This document shows positions 35,262 to 46,635 of a DNA stretch of 64,000 nt, piece by piece. The notes below the pieces were generated by a model. That model had not been told where the DNA came from, ran no database searches, and saw only the letters and a list, made by a program, of their open reading frames with translations. This DNA comes from Moniliophthora roreri. Taxonomy: Eukaryota > Basidiomycota > Agaricomycetes > Agaricales > Marasmiaceae. Within the stretch, counting starts at the first letter, position 1. Every line of letters begins with the position of its first letter. The DNA lies in the NCBI GenBank assembly GCA_001466705.2, contig LATX02000057.1, positions 496,001 to 560,000 of the forward strand, written 5' to 3'. Both the position numbers and the translations under genes were made by a program.

Positions 35262-37038
35262 ATGCTTGGTCGAACAACGCGATTCCTACATGCCACAAAC
35301 CGCCTCCCTTTTCAGCAAAAGAGGACTTTATGTCTCTACGAGACCTTGACAGAGCGCGGATATATTCAGCAGGCGACCAGGTCAGTATATTCGGCCTACG
35401 TTCCAGTTTCTCGAAACCGACAATTTCCGACAGGCCTGACGAATTGAAGAACGCGCTCGCTTCGTCTCCGCAAATTGTTTATGCAGGAATAGATCCAACC
35501 GCTCGATCACTACACATTGGGCATCTACTTCCATTCATGTGCTTGCTTCATTTCCAACTGCAAGGACATGATATCATTCCCCTGGTGCGTAGCCATTGGA
35601 GCATCGGAACCTTCAACTCATGGCATCCTCAGATAGGTGGCGCAACAGGGCTCGTCGGTGATCCATCAGGTCGCAAAACGGAGCGTGAACCAGCGGATGT
35701 TAAGCTAGTAGAAAGCAATGTGTTGGCGCTCTCGAACAGCATCAAACATTTTTTCAGACGTGCCTCCCAATATGCCCACTCTCGTGTACCGTTTAGCTTC
35801 GCAAAGGAGCCGTCCTTAGACCCGGACGTGAAGAGTAATCTCGCTTGGCACAAGGATTTCAACATGCTAGAATTTCTGAGGATTGTTGGGATTCACGCGA
35901 GAGTAAATACGATGCTAAACAGAGAAAGGCGCGTCATATGTTTATCTGCGCGCTCGATACTATGCTCATTCTATCACAGCGTTCGCACTCGATTAGAGTC
36001 TCAAGCTGGCTTGTCCTTCACCGAATTCACTTACCAACTTTTGCAGGCATACGATTTCTATTACCTGCACGAGCACCACCGGTGCACGATTCAAATTGGG
36101 GGCTCGGATCAATGGGGCAACATCCTTGCTGGGCTTGAACTCATTGGCCGGCTTAAACACTCTGAGACGGACGGAGGAAGCGCATTTGGAGTCACTACAC
36201 CTCTCCTAACCACTGCATCTGGGGAGAAATTCGGGAAAAGCGCAGGGAATGCTGTTTGGCTTGATCCCCAGCTAACGAGTGTGTTTGATTTCTACCAAGT
36301 GCGTGTGCACGTCCCAACACCTTTTGCTTGTCTAACAAGGCTTACTTTCGAGCAGTACTTCCTCAAAGTCGAAGACGCAGACGTCGAAAAGTATCTCAAG
36401 TTATTCACACTCTTGCCTCTTGCTGAAATCAAGGAGATCGTCTCCTCTCATAAGGTGGGTAGCATATCGTTCCTTGATAGCAAGCTGAACCCTGGAACCC
36501 CTTGCATAGTTGGCGCCAGAGAAAAGGATCGCTCAAAGACGTCTGGCTGATGAAGTGACCGAGCTAGTGCATCAGAGTAAATCATTTGGTAGTCCTACCC
36601 GAGCACATTGCTGATCTCGCTATAGAAGAAGGCGTAGAACAGGCTCGACGGCTGACGAAAACGATGTTCAGATCCCCAGAATCTCGTAGTCAACAATTGG
36701 ATGCTCAATCTCTCATTGAGGCATTCGATGGCGATCCCCGACTCAAGTGGTGTAGCAAAGAAGAGCTTACAAGTACCTCAATCATGAAATTGGCTTCGAG
36801 ATACGGTCTTGTTTCATCTACTTGTGAGTGGCCCGTTACAAATATGCATTGGTATCCAACCTACTTGCGTTTCACAGCTGCTGCAAGGCAACTCATCCAG
36901 GCTCGCGGTCTCTATGTTAATGACAAAGTCGTGCCTGAGATACATTTCACCGTGCAAGAGGAACAACTGCTCGATGGTCGTATTGCTGTAATTAGAGCCG
37001 GAAAAGATAAGATTCTTATCCTCGGGGCTCAAGTCTAG
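35262..37038 (+). CDS. MSY1: Mitochondrial tyrosyl-tRNA synthetase
   Basis: Class I aminoacyl-tRNA synthetase charging mitochondrial tRNA(Tyr). The start gives a basic presequence, MLGRTTRFLHATNRLPFQQK, then TLTERGYIQQATR, spliced to PDELKNALASSPQ; an ATG four codons earlier (35250) is also possible. Motifs are YAGIDPTARSLHIGHLLPF (HIGH), GGATGLVGDPSGRKTER, EFTYQLLQAYDFYYLHEHH, QIGGSDQWGNILAGLELIG and SGEKFGKSAGNAVWLDP (the KMSKS-loop equivalent). The C-terminal S4-like RNA-binding part ends GKDKILILGAQV. Two introns keep the frame open: 35585-35632 (48 nt) and 35929-35979 (51 nt, GC donor). The catalytic core is intact. Confidence 0.9.
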
Positions 37039-37123
37039 TTCCTAATTCCTTGGACGTTTCCTTATCCCAATCCCAAATACACTGTCCATGGATCTATTAA
37101 AAGTACACGGGTGTATATATCCA

Positions 37124-39915
37124 CTAATCAACACGGATTGCGCTATAAAGCCGACGAACAGCCCAATAGGATGCTAAAAAGCCGATGGTGCCTGCGAAAC
37201 GTCACTCGTCAGTTTGAATAAGTATGCATGCAGGTAAATTGAATCTCACCGGTTGCAAGGAAGTCTAAGAGGACTAGAATAAAGAGATACCCCAGGTACA
37301 AGGCGACACTCGAGAATGAATCCAAGGATAGACGGGACGCCCAGTAGAACAGACCATAGGCCAGAAGCCAGAATGCATTCCCGCCACCAATGAGGAATGC
37401 ACGCCACTGCCATCTGAAGAAGAGTGGGTTTGTCTAGCGTTAGGAGCAGGATCAAGCACGAACCTGTACTCTTCGGCACATAGCATGAAGTAGGTAAATA
37501 GGATGCTGACGGTGGCCGTTGTCAAAGCCATCACACCGGCAGTGAGTGCCACGAATCCGAAGGCGTAGTATGCTCGGGAGGCGAACAAACTAGACATGAT
37601 AAAGTAAAGTTCGACAAAAGCAGCACCTATGAGTGACAGGTAAACGAAAGATCACGAACATTTATTAAATGACGACATACCAAAAGGGAGAATTCCGCTG
37701 AGTAGAGTTGCACTCTGTTGAGAGAATAATCAATTCCTTCGACTCACATGAAAAGTACGACTCTACTGACCCACAGCCTGAGGTATTTTGGCGAAGGAGG
37801 TATCTGCCTTGGGATTTGATTGACTCGCACAGGATGTCGAACAGCCTATGTAACGAAATGAGAATGTTGAACTCCGGCTAATATATCATGACGAACGCCG
37901 TGCTTGGAACCATAGTATGAACCAATCGCAGAAAGCGGGGCAGAAATGCCAAACCACAGTAGAATAATCAAGAGGAGTGTGCCTATTCGAGTCAGCATTA
38001 ATGAAGGTGAACGAATGATAGCTCACGTCCGTACCGAAGGGAACTGCTCCTGAAGAGTCCGCCAATAGTAGCAAGAAGTTCAGAAGGAACACCACGGCGA
38101 AGATGAAGGTGGGAAGCAGAGTCGCTGTCAAGAAAGAGTTCTTCCTTTTGTTGACACCTCCCAAAGAAGCGTAAACTCTGCTCGAGACATATCCACCAAT
38201 TCTATTAAAAGTTACCGTCAAATCTCTGAGATGGAAAAACTAATGACTGCAGACTTACCCTCCAAAGAACGACCAGCACACCATCATGACTGTAGCCAAG
38301 GAACCGCGATTCGAGGGGGAGAGGAAACCAAGTAATGCGAATACTGTGATTGACACGAATTAGTGGCGTTTCCGTGCAGGACACCTTTTTTCGTACTCAA
38401 GGTTATGCCAACCATAGCACAGAGTTGCATCCCGTTACCAGCCATAATGGCAAGAAGCATCGGATTCTTAGGTGTGCGGAATACTTCACCGTGTATCAAT
38501 TTCCATCCCCAGTCCTCTTGAACATCTTCCTGTGCATCTGGTGAGTAGTTGAATATGGATGTGTCTATTTTGCAGGCTTACACTAAGATCAATAGCATTG
38601 TAGCGAGATATCTGGATCGGAAGATTAGCAGGAGTATCACTGAGAATAATGATACGAGACATACATCGCGAGAGACGCTCCTATACAGAATCAATCCAAC
38701 TAGAACACACAGGAATATTACGATCACAATTGAGTTGATCAAACTAAACCAGTGAATGCGAGGGTCGAAGATGTGCAAATAGTTGTCCCAACGTGTCGCC
38801 TAGCAAAACTGAACACAAGAACGGTACCATATGTTACTATTGGCTTACCCACGGCGTGTCGGATTCCTATTCACAGAAGGTGAGCGATGAAGTGCAGATA
38901 TGCAATAACTTCGATGCTTACGTTCCAAGTAACCCGGTATGTGAAACGAACAGGTCGAAGGGTTTTCTCGTCGAGAATGAGAGGTGTTACGTTTTCTGTT
39001 TCACAGGTTGGAGTATCGTCCTGAGGGCCACCAATGCTATAAATGGGTTAAAAATGACTCCCGTCGTTTATATGAAAAACAAACCTGAAAGGCCACACCA
39101 AGACACCAACTACGCGATAGTTTCCATCGCTGTACTTATGATACCTATACAGAAATGAGCATTGGCGCTTCTGGAGTACCAAGGACTCACCGAAGAACTA
39201 TCTCGTAGTGGTTATTAAGTGCGGGAGTCTCATAGAATGATTCATCGTCATTTCCTAGATTAAAACCCATATCGAAGAACATATCCCCGGTTTTCATATC
39301 TACTTTCATTTCCGCAGCAGGAAGACCGTCTACGAGCCAATTCAAGGCGTAATCTTCGCGAATCCGGTCATTTATGAATTTTGCATCTTCCGTAGGTACG
39401 GTTTCAGTGCAGAGTGTTTGACAGGTCCCATTATTCTCCAGCATTTTGATCTAGGTCGCTAGTCAATGTCTCTGGGTAGAGTATAGAATAAGGAACGCAC
39501 ATCGTAGGGCGAGTTGAATATCCTATCTCCAAACAATATGGACCCAAGAGATTCAGGTTGCTTCTTTGGGCCACCTTCTGGTTGGCAAAAGTGGAATCGC
39601 GGATTGTAATAGTCGTCTTAACCAAGTTCCTGAGTCCAGCCTGCCCCTTTGATACCAAAAAACGACTGACAGTTTATGAGAGATTTCTGAAAGGAACGGA
39701 AATCTTATGAGTCTTTATTCCTTCCGTCGAAATAATAGATGTATCACCAGTTTCCCATTGTCGCTTCCAGCCAGCATTGGTGTTAACGCATTGACAAACA
39801 AGTCTACTTTTTCGCCAGGTCCATAATTTCGAGGTGCAGCACCAGGAAGATAAAAACAGAAAGCTGGAGTAACGAGCGAAAGGGCCACGATGGCCAAGGT
39901 TATTCGAGCAAACAT
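37124..39915 (-). CDS. Transmembrane 9 superfamily (EMP70) protein
   Basis: Nine-pass endosome/Golgi protein of the TM9SF/Emp70 family, involved in sorting and membrane protein topology. The start MFARITLAIVALSLVTPAF is a signal peptide followed by FYLPGAAPRNYGPGEKVDLF and NALTPMLAGSD. The lumenal part shows SLGSILFGDRIFNSPYD, LNNHYEIVLRYHKY and FTYRVTWN. An 18-nt exon (38849-38866) joins this to RWDNYLHIFDPRIHWFSLIN, the first helix of the membrane core. Later come EDVQEDWGWKLIHGEVFRTP, NPMLLAIMAGNGMQLCAMVG, GYVSSRVYASLGG and RPV..IPRQIP. The C-terminus is ASYWAVRRLYSAIRVD; the family's KxD/E Golgi-retention signal appears here as RVD. More than ten introns; intact. Confidence 0.92.
38849..38866 (-). 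other. 18-nt microexon of the TM9 gene
   Basis: Flanked on the minus strand by TTCTGTGAATAG and GTAAGCC, these 18 bases encode ESDTPW in phase 0. They supply the conserved link between the lumenal TYRVTWN and the following RWDNYL. Skipping keeps the frame but deletes six residues. Confidence 0.75.
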
Positions 39916-40068
39916 GATGGACGTTGAGAAGGAGATGCAGTGTCCGGACGCGACAGATATATACATACCACCGTAACCACGTTGCCGAAATCGTATTCGT
40001 CAAAATTCTTCCATCACTCTATAAGTCTGTTCAACTTTGAAGGCACCAGCAATAAAACCAAACTAGGA

Positions 40069-41887
40069 ATGCAGTTCGAAGTTATCGCGAGATGTTCTAC
40101 GACGAGGGCACGTGTATCTCGCATGAAACTCGCCCGTAAGTCGAAAAGTCTGGTATCCGTTTCAGTCTCAAAAGTGTCATCTCTTAGATGGAACTACCTT
40201 GCTCCCAACCTTCATGCCTGTGGCCACGCAAGCTGCAATCAAAGGGCTCACCCCCGAGCAGATTGAATCTCTAGGAATCACTCTGATACTGAATAACACA
40301 TACCACCTCAACTTGCGACCTGGAATTCAAGTCCTGAACGAAGCAGGTGGTGCACACAAGTTTCAGGGATGGAAGCATAATCTCCTGACTGTATGTGTAC
40401 CCAAATCAGAAGATGTTCGTGTTTTCCCCATACTGTCGCCTTCGTCTAGGACAGTGGAGGTTTTCAACTTGTGTCTTTGAGCAAGTTTACCACAATCACC
40501 GAAGAGGGAGCCATGTTCCAGAGCCCGTTCACCGGGGAGCCTACCATGCTGACTGTCAGTTCATTTTCGCCTCTTTCGCGCCTCTATTAAGATGAACAGT
40601 TCAGCCAGAGGAAAGCATATCTATTCAACATGCCATCGGCGCAGATATCATAATGCAATTGGATGATGTTGGTAAGTGGCCGGTTGTTGCCTCCAGTAAC
40701 TATTTGGATGAACGATTTGAAGTTCCGAGTTTAATGGCGGGTCCTCGAGTAGTGGAGGCCATGGAACGTTCAATCAGATGGCTTGATCGTTGCATAAAAC
40801 ACCATGTTTCCTCCGGAAAGGCAGACAAGCAAAATCTCTTTGCCATTGTACAGGGCGGCCTTGATCCGGAGCTTCGTGGTAGGTGTCTTGATGCGATGAT
40901 ACAGCGCAAAGACGGTGTTGCTGGATATGCTGTTGGAGGACTGAGCGGCGGTGAAGAAAAAGGTGAGGGTCGCTACTACGTTCTGAGGTGAAAAATCTTA
41001 CTGACAGACGCTCAGATGTATTTTGGAGAATGTATGTTGCAGCTCAGAACGTTGTACCGCTCTCATGATTTTCGTTCGCCAGAATCAGCCAGTGCGCCGC
41101 CAAACTACCAGAAAACAGTAAGGACCACTATTCTGCTTGTATTCGACATGTTGAGAGGCCGATTTCAGGACCGCGATATTCCATGGGTATAGGGTTCGCC
41201 GAAGGCAACGTTTGTATTTCTGACTCACCTTATTCATATTAACGTTGAGCTGCAGATCTTCTTGTGTGTGTCGCTCTCGGCATAGATATGGTACGGGTAA
41301 TCTACATCTTTGCCCTTCACCCTCAGCTTACTGGTTTATCATATAGGCAGACTGCGTGTTCCCTACAAGGACTGCCAGGTTCGGCGTGGCATTGACGCAT
41401 AAGGGAGCTGTGAACCTAAGTTAGTACCAATCGTCGCAGTCATATTCTCTATCAGCTCACGAGCATACAGAACTCAGCAAGCACGCCAAAGACCTAAATC
41501 CCATAGACCCAACTTGTCCTTGTCCGACTTGTACAGATAAGACGTCCAGAGCTGTCCTCCACCATATTTTAACGCATGAGACCGCGGGAGCGCACGGTAA
41601 ATAACCTTTCGTGTTTTGCGGTGTGATGTGTTGATGTCCCTGCAGCTGTGACGATCCACAACATCACATTCCAAGCCCAAGTTATGGGCCGCGCGAGAAA
41701 TGCAATCATAGAAGGAAGGTTCCCTGAATACCTCAAGCAGTTCTTCGCGGAGTACTTTGGGAACCATGGATACCCAGAGTGGTGTGTGAACGCTCTTCGC
41801 AGTGTAGGGGTAGACCTACTAGAAGATAGGCAAGTTCCCGTAGTACCAGGAGACGCTACACGATGGGAGTACTCCAATAGTAATTGA
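40069..41887 (+). CDS. QTRT1: Queuine tRNA-ribosyltransferase catalytic subunit
   Basis: Exchanges guanine 34 for queuine in tRNAs with GUN anticodons, using salvaged queuine. The start [20 protein letters not shown] leads to [20 protein letters not shown] and [20 protein letters not shown]. The catalytic Asp lies in [13 protein letters not shown], after the intron from about 40391 to 40450. Then [66 protein letters not shown] and [17 protein letters not shown] with the second catalytic Asp. The zinc site is CPCPTC with a later His. It ends [11 protein letters not shown]. Eukaryotes need a partner subunit (QTRT2), not seen here. About 150 bp from the divergent TM9 gene. Confidence 0.93.
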
Positions 41888-41938
41888 TATGGAAATCACA
41901 ACATACATAGACCGAACCACATAGCAGCAGTAGTGTAA

Positions 41939-44900
41939 CTATCTTCTACCCTTACGGGTAGGTCGAGCATTCTTAAGTTTACGGCGCTCCTGTACTTTCC
42001 TGCTTTTCCTGATTTGCTCTGCATTTTTGAGTTCTGATTTGACGCGGCCTATCGACTTCCCGCCATATCTGCTGGAAACTTTGGTCTTGCCCTTCTTATT
42101 GGGAGCCGGCCGTGAGCTCGAACCGTCTCCATCTGCAATTTCTACACCCTGCTTCTTCGTGCGCCGCACTTTGTGTTCGTAATCGTTACGAAGAGGGTCC
42201 AGTGGTTTTGCGGCCGTAACCTTGTTGTGTCGGTACTTATGTCCATCACCCCCTTTTCTGACGCTCGGACCCTCTTGTTCGCCAACTCGTGGAATGCTGA
42301 TATGACTTTTAGCCTTCCACTCTTCAAAGCGACCACTACGGTATGAAGCAGGTAACTTGACGCCGCTCTCTGTTTTGACGAGTTTGACATTGTCTGCACC
42401 AGTGCCATCTCCTTTTATGAACTTCTTTTTCTTCTTATCCCAACTGAGCTGATGCCTTTTCCGCTGAGCAACGTCGCCGTTGTCTCCAGCCAAGTCGAAT
42501 GCTGCACCCCTTGCCTGCTCTATGAACGATGCACCATCGGTGAGGGAGTAACTAGCAGATACGATCAGTTGCAATCCACGAGCTGAACGCAAAACAGACT
42601 CACCCTTTTTCGGTGACAGCGTCCTTTTGATAATGGGACATGTAGAACTCGTTATCGCGGAAACTCCTACTTGTGGAATGGTCGAATACAGCCTGCCAGA
42701 AAATTAGCCAATTAGTCAATGCCAGGAAGTATGCTCAAGTGTGACGTACAGCAATCTCATCTTCGCCAGCCATCTCCACGTCGTGACCATCTCGTGCAAT
42801 CAGTTCATTTTCTTCTTCAGTAGTACCGCTAAGAACAGGAAGACTTGATCTCTGGACAGATTTGTCCAGAGCTTTACGGCGTTGTTTCATGAGAGCAGCA
42901 TTAGCGGTGCCCGCTTTTCCTCTAGCGCCGATCTCGAATACGGTTTCAGCAGGTTTAAACAAGTTAATGGTACGAAGAAGAGACTGTCTCGCTTGCTCCT
43001 TCTCCAGTACATCCATCTGTCCAGAGCCCCGGAGAAGTACTGGGTGCACTCCTGTTTCCGAGCCTGCCAGGATCCACTTGGAGTCCTTAATCATCTCCTT
43101 CGCTCGCTTATAGCTCGGTGGACTCGCTTTTCCTTTGCTCCGCTCGTACATAGTATGTCCTCTCTTCATGACATCTCGTAACGAGGGAAGAGAATGGTTG
43201 ACGTCGTCGAGTGACCGTATGTATTCCACATCTTCATCAACCTTTGACCGGTCGAAGGGACCAAGAATAAGCGACTCTGTATACGCGTGGTCACCGTCTT
43301 CGTCGACGATGCACTTGAGAGGACGACCGAGGAATAATTGCAGGTCAAGCAGATAAGGAAGTTCTGAGTTGGTCACAAACGACCAGGCCCAACCCTGTCT
43401 GCCTGCACGAGCCGTACGTCCAACACGATGGACGAAGACACGAGCACCATGAGGAAAGTCATAGTTGACGACGTTCTCGAGAACTGGAACATCTATTCCA
43501 CGAGCAGCCACATCCGTAACAACCAAGATTCCGGTTTTACCGTGGCGGAACTGTTCCATCTGGAATGCCCTAGCAGCCTGATCTAGTGAGCCGTATATGT
43601 GCGAGACTGCGTAGCCAGCTGTCTTAAGAAGGTTGGTGAGGTATTCCACATGGTGCTTGGTGGCGACGAAAATAAGGGTTTGATGAGGCATGGTGACAGC
43701 TTCCTTGCCTTTGCCTTTTCCCTTCCCCTTCCCCTTCTTCTCTGCATCTGTTGCCTTGGCTTGCGCATTCGCGAGAGGCATCTTGATTACATCTCGGAGA
43801 AGTGACAGAAGGCACGCGTCCTTCTCTGCTTGCTTGATGGAAAAAAAGGCCATTTTGAGGTCGGAGCTGATCTTGCTTTCGGCATCGAGCCGCACAAGCT
43901 TTGGGCTTTCTAGACCTGCCTTGGCGAACTCGACGAGAGACTTCGGTAATGTCGCAGAGAACAGAAGTGTCTGTCGTGTTGTTGAGAGACGAGCAAGGAT
44001 TTCATTAAGTGCTGTCTCGAAACCCATCTCGAACAGCCGGTCTGCTTCATCAAACACCACGTACTGAACCGACTTGAGGTCCAAGTTCATTTCTACGGCG
44101 AGATGTAACAGGCGGCCGGGTGTAGCGATAATACTAGCAGAAGCGTTAGGCGGGAAATCCTGCAGCATCGAAGCACATACACATCAGGATTACTGGTCAT
44201 CATCTCGAACTGTTCATCCAATCCTTCACCTCCTACAATAAGACTCCAACGCAGATTCGCTCCCTTAGAATCCCTGGTATCCTTCGAGTCACCAGCATGA
44301 GCACCCTTGTCGTGATCCCATCCTCGTGTCAACTCCTTCCCAACTTTCAATATCTGAATCGCCAGTTCTCGTGTAGGTATTAAAATGAGTGCACGAGCAC
44401 CAAATGTAGTCGAATGCCGACCGCCGAGCCGCTGTACAAGGGGAATCATGTACGCCAACGACTTTCCTGAACCTGTACGAGCCATTCCAACGAGATCTTG
44501 GGGAGGATTTGCGAGAAGGGCCGGTATAGAAAGTCGTTGTATCGGTGTCGGAACACGATATCCCTGAAGGCTTAATGACCGTAAAAGAGATGGATGAAGA
44601 CCTTGACCATTGTTCAGAATAAAGAAATGCGTATGTTTGTAGATCGACGCATACCCATACTCTGAAAGCTACCTCCGCCCACTTCACCCTTAGCTAGCTT
44701 TGCCTTTCCTTTTATCTGTTTTACGACTTTTGTCCCGCTTTTCACGTTTTTCTTCGCAATCGTATCCTGAAGAAATAGAGAGAGATCCTCTTCCTCTTCT
44801 TCGTCCTCTTCTACGGTCTTCTCTATTCTAGGCTTCTTGGAAATGAGTGCAGGTGAAATATCAATATCTTCGTCATCAGATTCATCATGAGAGAATGAAG

Positions 44901-44955
44901 CTTCAGACGAAGAATCGTCGTCGCTGTGATCGTGCTTGCGTTTTTGGGAGAGCAT
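41939..44955 (-). CDS. DBP10: DEAD-box RNA helicase DBP10
   Basis: Nucleolar helicase for 60S ribosome assembly. The N-terminal exon is acidic and Lys-rich (MLSQKRKHDHSDDDSSSEAS; a longer start at 45000 is possible). The Q motif is GYRVPTPIQRLSIP, motif I ARTGSGKSLAYMIP, Ia PTRELAIQ, DEAD box as VVFDEADRLFEMGF, SAT as LLFSATLPKSLVEFA, and helicase C motifs VTDVAARGIDVP and HRVGRTARAGRQG. The last exon (41939-42592) holds the DBP10 C-terminal domain with SLTDGASFIEQARGAAFDL and a very basic tail, NARPTRKGRR. The stop is 51 bases from the stop of QTRT1. All helicase motifs are present. Confidence 0.95.
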
Positions 44956-45049
44956 GGCGAAGGAGCGAATGTAAGCGCCCAATTCTTTTGGCACGCGCAA
45001 AAATAGAAATCTGTGACATTGTAACGTGCCTCATCCTCGCCTTTGAACC

Positions 45050-46056
45050 ATGATGAATGCTGGCGATTTCTCTGATGATATCCATATACCCTCCACGTCC
45101 CGCCTAATGTCGGAGTCGCCTATGCTCCAAGGATCCGGATCAGCTGAACCTGACTTGTCAATATCTGCACTCTCTCTATCCGATCGGACAGCCATCCCCG
45201 AAAAGCCTTTCAGCTTGTTGGCACGACCTCACGGGAAAGATCCCGAAGAATCACGCGTATTTGAGGATGTAGAAGATGCGGAGGCTGAGGGAAATGAGGT
45301 TAGTGAAGAAGACCGGGTCAAAACGCAAAGGCTAGCAGCCAAACACCGTGAAGAGAAACTCGAACGCGATCTCTACGTGTTGAAGAAGCTCAACTCGGCA
45401 TTCATGGCTTTCAACAAGACTTTGGATGATGTAGGAACAGCGAATCAGGTATTGATTAGCTTCGTGCCATCTGAACATAAACTTACGCCGTTTCAGCAAG
45501 TAACCGAACAGCTAAAGCATACAGAGCGGTTGCTCAACAAGTACATGAACATTCTGGTCAAATCTGAACGTATGACACAGGTCATTTTCGACGAAGAGTT
45601 TGAAGGGGGAGAAGCAGTACGTGGTTGCCATTATTGCGTCACTTTTGCTAGACACTTTGGCAGGACTTAGGATATCTCGAAAGAGAAAGAGAAGAGGCGG
45701 CCGAAAGGGCCAGAAAGGAAGCTGAACGACGTGAGCTTGAAGCGCAAAGGGAAAGAGAACGTAAGGCAAGGGAGGCACAGGAAAGAACGGAGCAGGAAGC
45801 AAGGGAACGCGCTGAGAGGGAACGTAGATTGAGTCAGAGGGGTGCTGTTAGAGGTGTCAGAGGGACGAGAGCATCTATGAGGAGTGCAAGAGGAGCGACC
45901 ACTACGGCGAGGGCTGGTGAGTCTTTATGTTGAGCACACGTGTGCCGTCACTGACACGAATTAGTTCCAGGTCGAGGTGCTGCACTACCAGCGAGAAGTA
46001 CTTCGACAACAAGAAGGCAAAGTGGGATTGCGCGCGGAACCGTCAAGCGAACCTAG
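45050..46056 (+). CDS. DUO1: DASH complex subunit Duo1
   Basis: Outer kinetochore component of the fungal DASH/Dam1 ring that holds microtubule ends. The start MMNAGDFSDDIHIPSTSRLM is followed by an acidic part, then the diagnostic Duo1 core: KLERDLYVLKKLNSAFMAFN, VTEQLKHTERLLNKYMNILV and SERMTQVIFDEEFEGGEA. After an intron there is a long charged coiled coil (DLGYLEREREEAAERARKEA and following E/R repeats), then a basic Arg/Gly tail, RGVRGTRASMRSARGATTT. The stop TAG follows GTVKRT. The gene is 94 bp from the divergent DBP10 start. Confidence 0.85.
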
Positions 46057-46635
46057 GATCTCAGTCACTGTCAGTGTCGATCATTATCTTCCTACAAGGA
46101 TTGCAGCGGAAGTGACGCATCGACGAAATGCATTACTCTTTTGTTCTGCCCAACAATGCAGCAAACTTGACCACTTGTGCTTCTTTACCACAAGAGACCC
46201 TACAGTGGAGGAATTTGTGGCCCTACGTGGCTCTCACATATGATCATGGATAGGAGATGCCAAAGTTTGGGATGGACAAGTTGAAGGGTATTATAATTGA
46301 TAAACTCATTCACAGGTGGAATAGATATACAGTATATACAACATAGATTTCAGTCTTTCTGTTTTGAGAAATTGAGAGACACTAGCGAGAAATCAATTAC
46401 AATCAACACCATCTTTGAAACACAATTGAGTGATGGCTGCCAAGTTGTGAAATGAGTAACACAATTGTGCCAGTGAAGGTAATGTCTAGACATACTAACC
46501 CTATCCAGAAGTAAAGAATTGACTGATACTATCCCCGTTCAGATCCAGAGAATGATTTAACTGTGGTGATGGGCATCCAAAAGCAGAGAAGCTGTCGATT
46601 GGCTCAGCTATGCCTGAGCAAGGTGATAATTATAA
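46057..46635. other. Convergent gap after DUO1
   Basis: The 579 bases lie between the stops of DUO1 and the RNase H1-N protein. They hold AT-rich stretches and short palindromic runs such as ATAATTATAATTAT near 46625. No gene or RNA recognised; both 3' untranslated regions are expected here. Confidence 0.4.
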
